31,976 nt of DNA from a virus. Made by a program: the position numbers and the translations under genes. Shown here one piece after another: positions 22,421 to 29,407 of the stretch (positions are counted from its first letter, which is position 1; every line of letters starts with the position of its first letter). The notes below the pieces were generated by a model. That model was not told the origin of the DNA and made no database searches. It was given only the letters and a program-made list of their open reading frames with translations. The DNA lies in the IMG/VR virus record IMGVR_UViG_3300049737_000151, positions 1 to 31,976 of that record. One strand, written 5' to 3'.

Positions 22421-23178
22421 AGATAACAGTTTTCGGGTATGGGTTTGTCGGGAGAGCGCACGAAATGGCTCTTTCAGTCAATAAGGGCAACGAAATAACA
22501 GTCGTAGACCCAGCGTTCAACGACAATACTATTGGAGATCCAGAAGCGGTTATCATTGCAGTAGCCACTCCAATGTCTGATGTTGATGTTGGTATTTGTG
22601 ATATGACAAATGTCTTTGATGTCCTTGATGAATGCCCCACTGATATCCCAGTTCTCATCAAAAGTACAATATCTTTGGAAGGCTGGAGATATATCAAAGA
22701 AGTTTACCCAGACCACAACATCACATTTAGTCCAGAGTTCCTTCGAGCTGAACACGCACTCGAAGATTTCAACAATAGAACTTCAATGTACTTTGGTGGG
22801 GGTGACGACCTTTTTTGGGCGACATTGTTTTGGAAGCAGGGTTGTGAAATGATAATTAGAGACCCTGAAGAACTCATAATTATGAAATACACTGTAAACT
22901 CATTCCTTGCAGCAAAGGTTGCCTTCTTCAATCAGATCTACGATGTGTGTAAATCTGCAGGTATAAATTATGATACAGTGAAAGATTTAGTAAGCCGAGA
23001 CGAAAGAATAGGCACTAGTCATATGGAAATAACAGAAGAAAGAGGTTATGGTGGTCACTGTTTTCCAAAAGACACCAATGCCTTGATATATTCTGCAGGT
23101 CAACTTGGCGTTGATATGTCGATTTTAAGAATAGCTTCGAACTACAATAATGTTATACGTTTGAGCAAAGAAATTTAA
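22417..23178 (+). CDS. UDP-glucose/GDP-mannose 6-dehydrogenase-like enzyme
   Basis: A 253-residue nucleotide-sugar dehydrogenase. It has an N-terminal NAD-binding Rossmann motif (VFGYGFVG), FSPEFLRAEHA near 104-114, KYTVNSFLAAKVAFFNQ with K157, and the catalytic cysteine in GYGGHCFPKD (C215). It would oxidise a UDP- or GDP-sugar to the uronic acid. Bacterial enzymes are usually 400 or more residues. This copy ends soon after the catalytic Cys and lacks the C-terminal NDP-binding domain, a short form I recall from marine phages, so the true substrate is uncertain. It is translationally coupled to the dCMP deaminase. Confidence 0.8.
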   Translation: MKITVFGYGFVGRAHEMALSVNKGNEITVVDPAFNDNTIGDPEAVIIAVATPMSDVDVGICDMTNVFDVLDECPTDIPVLIKSTISLEGWRYIKEVYPDHNITFSPEFLRAEHALEDFNNRTSMYFGGGDDLFWATLFWKQGCEMIIRDPEELIIMKYTVNSFLAAKVAFFNQIYDVCKSAGINYDTVKDLVSRDERIGTSHMEITEERGYGGHCFPKDTNALIYSAGQLGVDMSILRIASNYNNVIRLSKEI

Positions 23179-23193
23179 TTAAGGGTTTAATTT

Positions 23194-23463
23194 ATGAGAA
23201 TGTTAAGAGATAATGTGTTAGTGCAGGAAATGAGTTCTAAGGAAACAGAAACAGCAGGTGGTATCATCCTTACTGCTCCATTAGATAATAAAGGTGCGAT
23301 TCCTGCATTTGTGGTCGCAGTTGGACCAGAAGTTACTTTGGTGAAACCAAAAGATAAAGTATTCCTTGATTGGAGTAAGGGGACTGCAGTTGAAGTTGCG
23401 GATAATGTGCAAGGTGTTTCTATCCAAGAGAAATACATCAAAGCAGTTGTTGAAGAAGAATAA
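23194..23463 (+). CDS. GroES-like co-chaperonin (Cpn10; gp31 analogue)
   Basis: An 89-residue Cpn10-fold protein: LRDNVLVQEMSSKETETAGG with the mobile-loop region GGIILTAP, then VVAVGPEVTLVKPKDKVFLD and EKYIKAVVEE at the end. It should cap host GroEL, as T4 gp31 does for folding the major capsid protein. The sequence is clearly GroES-like rather than a diverged gp31. It lies 15 nt after the dehydrogenase gene and just before the promoter of the modification cluster. Confidence 0.85.
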   Translation: MRMLRDNVLVQEMSSKETETAGGIILTAPLDNKGAIPAFVVAVGPEVTLVKPKDKVFLDWSKGTAVEVADNVQGVSIQEKYIKAVVEEE

Positions 23464-23477
23464 TTTAGAAATAATGC

Positions 23478-23506
23478 TTGACTTCTTAAAAGGGAGAGAG
23501 TATAAT
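23478..23506 (+). promoter_or_regulatory. Sigma70-type promoter overlapping a start codon
   Basis: TTGACT (23478-23483), 17-bp spacer, TATAAT (23501-23506). The -10 box overlaps the ATG at 23505, so transcripts from here (start near 23513) would lack that start codon and mainly serve the dioxygenase gene at 23703. The spacer also contains GGGAGAGAG, the ribosome binding site for the 23505 ATG when read from upstream. Confidence 0.75.
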
Positions 23507-23687
23507 GTATAAATGGTGGAGAATATGGGCGAAAAGTCTTGGTGAGAAAGTTGGAGAGACTGACAAACAAGCCAATACTGTTGCTGGTATTCGCACTATT
23601 TGGTGGATTACTCATATGGCGACTTGTTGGTTTATTATACTCAACGCGATCGCCACACATGGGTGGGGACTAATCGGTCTAAATTGA
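23505..23687 (+). CDS. Small membrane protein
   Basis: A 60-residue Trp-rich protein with one hydrophobic segment at about residues 33-57 (IWWITHMATCWFIILNAIAT). The ribosome binding site GGGAGAG is well spaced from the ATG. The ATG is embedded in the -10 box of a near-consensus promoter, so the protein can only be made from transcripts starting further upstream. Function unknown. It could also be a chance reading frame in a promoter and leader region. Confidence 0.5.
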   Translation: MYKWWRIWAKSLGEKVGETDKQANTVAGIRTIWWITHMATCWFIILNAIATHGWGLIGLN

Positions 23688-23702
23688 TTGGGATGATATA
23701 TT

Positions 23703-25007
23703 ATGATAAAAGAACTAACGATTGAAAAGATAAACTGTGATGATAAACTAGGTGGCTGGCTTGATGACTCCACATACGATCAAATCATTACTGAAGACAC
23801 TGACTTGTATGCCCTCGATAAATTTGAGGAAAACAGTGAACATAACGTAATCTTCAAGTTCCGTAAGGGAGTTTTCTCCAAAGAAGAACAAGAGGGTGCA
23901 ATGGAAGGGTTGGCTCCTGCCGCAGTAGAAACACAGAATCGTGGTATGGCTGCAGGTCCAAGGCAAGAGCAGTTAGGTAATAGAGACTGGGTTACGCCAT
24001 TACAAACTGAGATCCTTGACGCAATCTTCTCTGCCCCTGATTCTTCCCTTGATGGTGACTTTGATGCAATTGAAGATGCTATTGCTCGCCACAAACCATC
24101 TGGGGGTGGTCGTGGTAGTGTTTGGCTGAGAGAAAAAATTAAAAAGGCTGGTGTTGAATACACTGGGTTTTTTGACCATTGGCTCGAAAGTGTTCGCCCG
24201 ATGTCTCCTGCTGAACGAAAAGTTGCAGCAAAAGATATGGTTGATACTTATATCTCTGATACCTCGTATGCAAATACAGTTAATTCTGGTATTTGCGGTT
24301 GGTTTGATCGGTATCCTCGCATACCATATGGTCGTGCTACAGCATACACTGAAAAGAATCCTGAGTTATTTTCAAAGTCGTACCCATATTTGCAGACTTT
24401 GTCTCGTAAGTTTGAAGAGTTGCTCCCTGTAAGGTATGGAAAGCAAAAGGCATTCACTGATAAAATTGATCCAGCTTTTGTTGTTCCTGGAACACCATAC
24501 ACAACTCTTACAGTAAACCGAACATTCCGTACTGCTGCACACAGAGATGCTGGTGACTTCTCAGATGGCTTCTCTAATATCAGCTGTATCTCTCCTGATG
24601 GCAAAAAGAGTTGGGAAGGGTGTTTGTTTGTACTTCCCGAGTATCGCATTGCTGTTGAACTTCATCCAGGAGATCTTCTTCTTGTGAATAACCACGATGG
24701 TATTCACGGCAATACTGAAATCATTGGCGATAATTCTGATCGTATCTCGATTGTTGCCTATGCTCGTGAGAAAATGGCTCTACTTGGGTCGTTTGAATAC
24801 GAGAACTTGCGTCGTCAGTTCGTTGACTACAGACGACTCAATCAGGAACATCCCGAGTGGCGTCCTCTCTGGAATGGTGTATCTTCTAAGATGTGGGAAT
24901 CCACTGAATGGTATGATTACCTAAAAGAGCAGGGCGGTCAAGAGATGCTTGATACATATCATCCCACAGCATCTGTTGAATCCGCATCACTCGAGGATTT
25001 GTTCTGA
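23703..25007 (+). CDS. TET/JBP-like 2-oxoglutarate/Fe(II) dioxygenase (DNA base oxygenase)
   Basis: A 434-residue protein whose C-terminal half matches the TET/JBP double-stranded beta-helix family that hydroxylates 5-methylcytosine or thymine in DNA. Visible: NTVNSGICGWFDR near 191-203, VPGTPYTTLTVNR (261-273), the iron-binding HRD (H280, D282), EGCLFVLPEYRIAVELHPGD (305-324), the third ligand in HDGIHGN (H335), and the 2-oxoglutarate-binding Arg in DRISIVAYARE (R347). About 180 N-terminal residues resemble no domain I recognise and include a helical, acidic segment. It heads a colinear set of modification-type genes: class II amidotransferase, amidoligase, GNAT and aGPT-Pplase-like. No DNA methyltransferase is nearby, so thymine oxidation to 5-hydroxymethyluracil is an open alternative to 5-methylcytosine. 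Confidence 0.82.
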   Translation: MIKELTIEKINCDDKLGGWLDDSTYDQIITEDTDLYALDKFEENSEHNVIFKFRKGVFSKEEQEGAMEGLAPAAVETQNRGMAAGPRQEQLGNRDWVTPLQTEILDAIFSAPDSSLDGDFDAIEDAIARHKPSGGGRGSVWLREKIKKAGVEYTGFFDHWLESVRPMSPAERKVAAKDMVDTYISDTSYANTVNSGICGWFDRYPRIPYGRATAYTEKNPELFSKSYPYLQTLSRKFEELLPVRYGKQKAFTDKIDPAFVVPGTPYTTLTVNRTFRTAAHRDAGDFSDGFSNISCISPDGKKSWEGCLFVLPEYRIAVELHPGDLLLVNNHDGIHGNTEIIGDNSDRISIVAYAREKMALLGSFEYENLRRQFVDYRRLNQEHPEWRPLWNGVSSKMWESTEWYDYLKEQGGQEMLDTYHPTASVESASLEDLF

Positions 25008-25008
25008 T

Positions 25009-25656
25009 ATGTGCGCAGTGATTGGCGCACAATTAAATTCCCCCACGTCTGAAGATTTAGATTTGGTGCGGAATGTTTTCCTTGAATCTCGTATTCGGGG
25101 ATTACACGCGACTGGATTGTCGTATGTAAAGAATGGTAAGGTTGTCACCCTCATTGAAGCAGTCCCTGCTCCTGACTTCTCTCCTCTCTCAAATATGGAG
25201 CATTTGTTAAATGAGGATGGCAACCTCTACCTTATCGGTCACTGTCGTTATTCAACCAGTGACCTCAGATTCAATCAACCCATACAAACTAGCCCTGATT
25301 TATCAATCGTGCATAACGGAGTTGTCTCGCAAGAGTTACCTGAGAACTGGGAAAGGATGTATGGGTTCACAACTGAAACTCAGAACGACACTGAACTTCT
25401 CAATAAAACGATTGAGGCTCGCCTTGACCCATTGGATATCTGGGAAAATTCTTCTTTGGCGGTCATCGAGTTGCGTTCTGATAAAAGTCTAAATGTTTAT
25501 CGAAATGGAAAACGTCCTCTATACAAAACAACTATGGAGAACGGATACATTGTCACATCTACTGAAGATATAGCAAATCGTGCTGGTCTTCCACATAATT
25601 GTGCCATGTTAGATAATGCTGGTACAACTGCTGAATTACAACCATGTTACTACTGA
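25009..25656 (+). CDS. Class II (Ntn-type) glutamine amidotransferase domain protein
   Basis: A 215-residue stand-alone glutaminase domain. After Met removal the N-terminal Cys (MCAVIGA, C2) would be the nucleophile. RGLHATG near 30-36, GHCRYST (77-83, with R80) and VHNG (101-104) match the glutamine-binding and oxyanion residues of the GlmS/PurF/AsnB amidotransferase domain. It has no synthetase partner domain, so it should supply ammonia to a separate enzyme; the adjacent amidoligase is the obvious candidate. The start at 25009 is fixed by the N-terminal Cys requirement and lies 1 nt after the dioxygenase stop. Alternative in-frame upstream starts would mask the Cys and are rejected. Confidence 0.85.
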   Translation: MCAVIGAQLNSPTSEDLDLVRNVFLESRIRGLHATGLSYVKNGKVVTLIEAVPAPDFSPLSNMEHLLNEDGNLYLIGHCRYSTSDLRFNQPIQTSPDLSIVHNGVVSQELPENWERMYGFTTETQNDTELLNKTIEARLDPLDIWENSSLAVIELRSDKSLNVYRNGKRPLYKTTMENGYIVTSTEDIANRAGLPHNCAMLDNAGTTAELQPCYY

Positions 25657-25666
25657 GGAAAAAAGT

Positions 25667-26617
25667 ATGACCAAACATTATGATCCTTCTACATTCACCT
25701 ATGGGTTCGAGATTGAATGGGGTGATATCGATAGAAACGTACCAATCCCTGCACATCTTGGTGCTTGGGAGTATTGTGAAACTGATATTGTGAATCTCAG
25801 AGAACCATATCGTGGTCTTGGTTCTGATCCCGCAGGTGTTAATCCTCCTGTTGGCGGTGAAATCAATACGATGCCGACTGATACTTGGGAAAAACAAGTC
25901 GATCGTATTATGGAAATCAAAGATATTTTTGACAAACATGGGACAGAACCGACTGCTAGTTGCGTGAATCATGGTCACCTGCATGTCCATGTTCCAGGAT
26001 TGACGGATGACGTTGACGCATTGAAACGTATTATGCTCTATATCGGTAGAAATCAGCACCTTGTTATGCGCAGAGTATATCAATTCGCTCAAGATAGTCG
26101 TATGAAGGGTACTAAAAAAGCCAAAGCATATCTTGCTTATGATGGTGGTCGTATTATTCCAGACTGGCTGATTCGCAATCTGTCAACAGTTCCTACTGAC
26201 TTTGAAGATTGGTTGCGTGTTCACTGTTGCGGTAAAGATGCTGTAGTTCGTTCTAGACCTTTCCGATATGGAATCCATACTTATGCTCTGAAGAATTCAA
26301 ATACGATTGAGTTCCGTTGTTTCCGTAGTTCTACAAAACGTGAAGAACTTGAATCGTCATTCAGATTTGCTAAGAAGTTTATTGAATGTGCACTGAACGA
26401 TGGTCCAGATGTTGACGAGTGGATTGACGAAGATAACTACCAGTTCCCTCCGTTTGACTACGACCACGAAATGTATGTTTCTTGGGAAAAGACAAAATAC
26501 GATCAAGTAGATAATAATCTTGATAAAGAAACTGCAGAGAAACTTGGTTTGTCACGTCTTGGTAAATCTCGAAAGTTCTTAGAAGTCACTGAAAATGTTG
26601 TACAAGAAAGTAAATAA
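25667..26617 (+). CDS. COOH-NH2 amidoligase-like protein (glutamine synthetase-like fold)
   Basis: A 316-residue protein with FTYGFEIEWGD near the N-terminus, GGEINTMPTDTWEKQ near 62-76, HGHLHVHVPGLTDD near 101-114, and NTIEFRCFRSS in the C-terminal half. These acidic, His and Arg motifs (E-x-E, GGE, H-x-H-V, E-F-R) match the phage and bacterial amidoligase family with a glutamine synthetase-like metal-binding core, which forms amide bonds from a carboxylate, an amine and ATP. ATG 25667 has GAGGA upstream. It follows the amidotransferase by 10 nt and overlaps the GNAT gene by 23 nt. The substrate is unknown; here it may act on the modified base or on its precursor. Confidence 0.75.
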   Translation: MTKHYDPSTFTYGFEIEWGDIDRNVPIPAHLGAWEYCETDIVNLREPYRGLGSDPAGVNPPVGGEINTMPTDTWEKQVDRIMEIKDIFDKHGTEPTASCVNHGHLHVHVPGLTDDVDALKRIMLYIGRNQHLVMRRVYQFAQDSRMKGTKKAKAYLAYDGGRIIPDWLIRNLSTVPTDFEDWLRVHCCGKDAVVRSRPFRYGIHTYALKNSNTIEFRCFRSSTKREELESSFRFAKKFIECALNDGPDVDEWIDEDNYQFPPFDYDHEMYVSWEKTKYDQVDNNLDKETAEKLGLSRLGKSRKFLEVTENVVQESK

Positions 26618-27230
26618 AACTGATTATCTGAAGATCCATGCCTCTCTAACGGATCCTGCTGATATAAAATTCTCTAAAACCGCTATTGGTATGTGGGATT
26701 TTATGAAAGCATGGGATGCGTGGGGGGTGAGGATTCTTGAGGATGAAGAAGGAATTTGCTGTATCTGCTTCATGAAAGTATCTGGTCAAGCAGGCACAAA
26801 GGTTTTATTTCTTTCTAATATCTTCACTCCTGCTTCTGGAAGGGGTAAGGGTTCTGCTAGGACTATGATTGATTTCAATATCAAAGAAGCTGTCAATCTA
26901 GGTGCAGAGACAATTCGTTTAGATTGTAATAAATCTGCTCTTGGGTTTTATGATAAGATTGGTTTGTCTTATTGGGGTACAACAAGAGATAAGTCAATGT
27001 TTTGTGACCTGCCAATAGACTCTACTGGTGTTTCTTGTTTTCAGCAAACAAAAAACAAAACTGCAGCAGAGATTTTAGACTCTTATTCTGAAAGAGTTCG
27101 TACAGCAAAGATTAAATGGATTTACAAAAAGGTAAAGATGCACGAAGAAACCGACCATGGTCATCCCTGTCGTTATGATGATTTTATGGATATTTACAAT
27201 AACAAAGCCACACTGGAATTACTTTTATAA
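26595..27230 (+). CDS. GNAT-family N-acetyltransferase
   Basis: A 211-residue protein with a GNAT core: FLSNIFTPASGRGKGSARTM, which contains the R-G-x-G-S/A acetyl-CoA loop after beta4, then GAETIRLDCNKSALGFYDKI and GLSYWG, the beta5-alpha4 and beta6 signature. The C-terminal 70 residues go beyond a typical GNAT domain. It overlaps the amidoligase gene by 23 nt and the aGPT-Pplase-like gene by 1 nt, so all three are probably translationally coupled. In a DNA-modification context it could acylate an amino group attached to the base. An unrelated small-molecule or protein substrate cannot be excluded. Confidence 0.75.
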   Translation: MLYKKVNKTDYLKIHASLTDPADIKFSKTAIGMWDFMKAWDAWGVRILEDEEGICCICFMKVSGQAGTKVLFLSNIFTPASGRGKGSARTMIDFNIKEAVNLGAETIRLDCNKSALGFYDKIGLSYWGTTRDKSMFCDLPIDSTGVSCFQQTKNKTAAEILDSYSERVRTAKIKWIYKKVKMHEETDHGHPCRYDDFMDIYNNKATLELLL

Positions 27231-28246
27231 TGGATTACAGAGAACCCAATAATCGTCTCGAGGCTTTCAAGCGATGGTATGCTTGGTCACTTAAATATAA
27301 TGACTGTGACCCAGCGATCTGGCTTGCGAATTATCTCAATAAAAGATATGAGCACAATGACGAGCAAAGACTTTGGTTTGCTTGGTTGTATGGCAACACA
27401 TATTACCTGCCGACGTCTTGGGTTCTTATGAACGAGTTCCCTGACTTTGAGTTGGCTACGTTTGATCGTATGGATGCTTGGAACACCGAGAACTATAAAA
27501 GACTCCGCTATCAGACTGACACCAAATGGAGTAAAGGTCATCTGGCTGATATGTTTCACTCATACGAACGATTTATTGGGTCAGAAAGAACGCAACGTCA
27601 AGCACTTGAATCATATTATGGTGCTAACGAGGAACAAAACTTTGACAATCTTTGGCGAGTAATCAAGGATGGGTTGTACAAGTTCGGTAGATACTCAACG
27701 TGGTTCTATATGCAACAACTGAAGCATACTGCCGAGGTTCCGATGGAACCCACTAGTTTGATGTTCAATGATTACTCTGGTTCTAAGTCTCATAGAAATG
27801 GTTGGTTATATGCTCTTGGTCAAGAAGACAAGCTAAATACTAAACTAACTGCAGGGGAATATGCAGATTTAGAAGCAAAGGGTCGGGATCTTATAATTGA
27901 AATGCGATCAGAGTATCCTGAGTTGGCTAAAGATATAAACTATTTCTCAATGGAGACATGCCTCTGTTCGTTCAAGAAATTATTCCGAAAACATCATGGT
28001 CGGTATCTTGGATATTATCTAGATAGACAGGCTGAAGAGATACTGAAAGTTGAGCAAGATGGATGGCATGGTATAGAATGGGAAGTATTGTGGCAAGCGA
28101 GGAACGAAACTCTTGACTTGACTTTATCAAATAAAACAGGTATAATTAAAGAAAAATATTCCTCATTTCTAAATACAGGTAAGTTAGATCGCTTAGAGAT
28201 GATGTATGATGATGAAACTAATGTTGAAGGAGTACTACAATTTTGA
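27230..28246 (+). CDS. aGPT-Pplase-family protein (putative amino acid:DNA transferase of thymine hypermodification)
   Basis: A 338-residue largely helical protein. The conserved blocks RLWFAWLYGNTYYLPTSWVL (47-66), KFGRYSTWFYMQQL (151-164), DYSGSKSHRNGW (181-192), GRYLGYYLDRQAEEI (257-271) and GWHGIEWEVLWQAR (278-291) match my memory of the alpha-glutamyl/putrescinyl thymine pyrophosphorylase group. Characterised relatives replace the pyrophosphate of an activated 5-hydroxymethyl-deoxyuridine in DNA with an amino acid or amine. The clade is uncertain and no database check was possible. The position between a GNAT and a P-loop kinase, downstream of a base dioxygenase, strongly supports the call. 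Its 3' end contains a near-consensus promoter. Confidence 0.62.
   Translation: MDYREPNNRLEAFKRWYAWSLKYNDCDPAIWLANYLNKRYEHNDEQRLWFAWLYGNTYYLPTSWVLMNEFPDFELATFDRMDAWNTENYKRLRYQTDTKWSKGHLADMFHSYERFIGSERTQRQALESYYGANEEQNFDNLWRVIKDGLYKFGRYSTWFYMQQLKHTAEVPMEPTSLMFNDYSGSKSHRNGWLYALGQEDKLNTKLTAGEYADLEAKGRDLIIEMRSEYPELAKDINYFSMETCLCSFKKLFRKHHGRYLGYYLDRQAEEILKVEQDGWHGIEWEVLWQARNETLDLTLSNKTGIIKEKYSSFLNTGKLDRLEMMYDDETNVEGVLQF
28118..28146 (+). promoter_or_regulatory. Sigma70-type promoter inside the aGPT-Pplase-like gene
   Basis: TTGACT (28118-28123), 17-bp spacer, TATAAT (28141-28146), about 97 nt upstream of the TTG start at 28243. It would give independent expression of the gp4-like nuclease, the 79-aa protein and the P-loop kinase. 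Confidence 0.65.
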
Positions 28247-28623
28247 AAACAAATAATTTTAAGGGTAGGTTCTGGCCAAGAAACCCAGAAAAGTACGAGG
28301 GAAACTCGAAGCAAATTATCTTCAGAAGTAGTTGGGAAAGACTTCTCATGGTATATTGCGATAAGAAAGATGAGATCCTTCGTTGGTCTAGTGAAGAAAT
28401 CAGGATACCATATGTGTTCGAAGGTAAAAATCGTTCATACTATCCCGACTTCTGGATAGAGTTCGTCAATAAAGATTGCAATGTCGAAAGACGAATCATT
28501 GAAATCAAACCACATTATCAACGCAATTGGGATGTGAATAAGGCGAAGTGGAGTGCTGCGACAAAATATGCGCAGGACAATGAAATGTCGTTTCAAGTTA
28601 TGACTGAGAAGGAGTTATTCTAA
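28243..28623 (+). CDS. Head-completion nuclease-like protein (T4 gp4 type)
   Basis: A 126-residue protein beginning KTNNFKGRFWPRNPEKYEGN, with IIFRSSWERLL (E32), LRWSSEEIRIPY, YYPDFWIEF (D69) and RRIIEIKPH (E87, K89). This is the PD-(D/E)xK nuclease-like arrangement of T4 gp4 (gp50), a head-completion protein, and of TnsA-type folds. T4 gp4 is about 150 residues. The start is a TTG whose last bases form the previous stop (TTGA). AAGGAG (28227-28232) lies 10 nt upstream and no ATG occurs before residue 36, so the TTG start is accepted. Its place inside the modification cluster is notable. Confidence 0.72.
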   Translation: MKTNNFKGRFWPRNPEKYEGNSKQIIFRSSWERLLMVYCDKKDEILRWSSEEIRIPYVFEGKNRSYYPDFWIEFVNKDCNVERRIIEIKPHYQRNWDVNKAKWSAATKYAQDNEMSFQVMTEKELF

Positions 28624-28862
28624 TGGGTCCATATGGTATATTCCGATTTACTGGTGTAAAGGCAAAGATGTTTCGTAAACTGGTAAACTTCTGTGATCTA
28701 GCTGAGTGCTGGCTCAAAGAAACATTTAACGTCAATATGCAAAACCACAGACAAAGGGTTCTTGAGTTCTCTCAAGACAATGTTCCCCTGAGTATGTTGG
28801 ATAAAACTATTGGTGTGAATTTAGATATTGTTGAGAAGAAGAAAAAGAGAAAGAAAAAATGA
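28623..28862 (+). CDS. Small basic-tailed phage protein, unknown function
   Basis: A 79-residue protein with a helical core (VKAKMFRKLVNFCDLAECWL) and a C-terminal Lys-rich tail (EKKKKRKKK) that suggests nucleic-acid contact. It overlaps both neighbours, the gp4-like gene by 1 nt (TAATG) and the kinase by 4 nt (ATGA), so it lies in the same coupled unit. No family recognised. Confidence 0.65.
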   Translation: MGPYGIFRFTGVKAKMFRKLVNFCDLAECWLKETFNVNMQNHRQRVLEFSQDNVPLSMLDKTIGVNLDIVEKKKKRKKK

Positions 28863-29407
28863 GCACAGTCATAGCAGTTGTGGGTGTTCCTGGATCAGGG
28901 AAGACAACTCTAATCAAAGAGTTTATGAAGAGCGATGAATGGTTCTCTTGTAAGCCAGTTGATTTGGTCGAGGGTTACATCTCGCTCAAGAAAAATATAT
29001 TCCTCATGGGTAAATACGAGGAAGGCGAGGTGTTCTCTGGAACTGATCGTCTTTCGATGGCGGTTCAACCCAAAGCCATTGAATATCTCGAAGGTGAGCC
29101 AGCAGATGTGGTTCTTTTTGAGGGCGATCGCCTCACAACTACCTCATTCTTTGACGCAGTGAAAAAGGCAGGTCACGAACTAGTCATTGTAGAGTTAACA
29201 GTCTCTGACGATATTAGAGAACAACGATACAAAGAACGTGGAAGTGATCAGAGCGAGCAATTCATTCAGTCTCGATTCACCAAACTCAAGAACATCAAGA
29301 ATGGGTTTGGAGCAAACTTGTTTGACGATGGTCATATTCGTTCATTTGAGCACACAAATGAGCAAGACACTTTGGATGTAATCAATTTCATTAATGGGTA
29401 TATGTAA
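28859..29407 (+). CDS. P-loop kinase (candidate modified-base kinase)
   Basis: A 182-residue P-loop NTPase with Walker A GVPGSGKTT (9-17), a probable Walker B acidic segment in VVLFEGDRL, and a lid-like Arg cluster (IREQRYKERGS). The size and layout fit small kinases of the adenylate/uridine-kinase group. P-loop kinases accompany aGPT-Pplase genes in phages that hypermodify thymine, where a kinase activates hydroxymethyluracil in DNA. That association, not a specific motif, is the basis for the suggested role. A nucleotide or polynucleotide kinase is the alternative. It is translationally coupled on both sides (ATGA, TAATG). Confidence 0.65.
   Translation: MSTVIAVVGVPGSGKTTLIKEFMKSDEWFSCKPVDLVEGYISLKKNIFLMGKYEEGEVFSGTDRLSMAVQPKAIEYLEGEPADVVLFEGDRLTTTSFFDAVKKAGHELVIVELTVSDDIREQRYKERGSDQSEQFIQSRFTKLKNIKNGFGANLFDDGHIRSFEHTNEQDTLDVINFINGYM

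Noticed and set aside
25559-26092. A 177-residue open frame on the minus strand
   Set aside because: It is antisense to the amidoligase gene, which has clear family motifs and a good ribosome binding site. The antisense product resembles no family and has no promoter or ribosome binding site.
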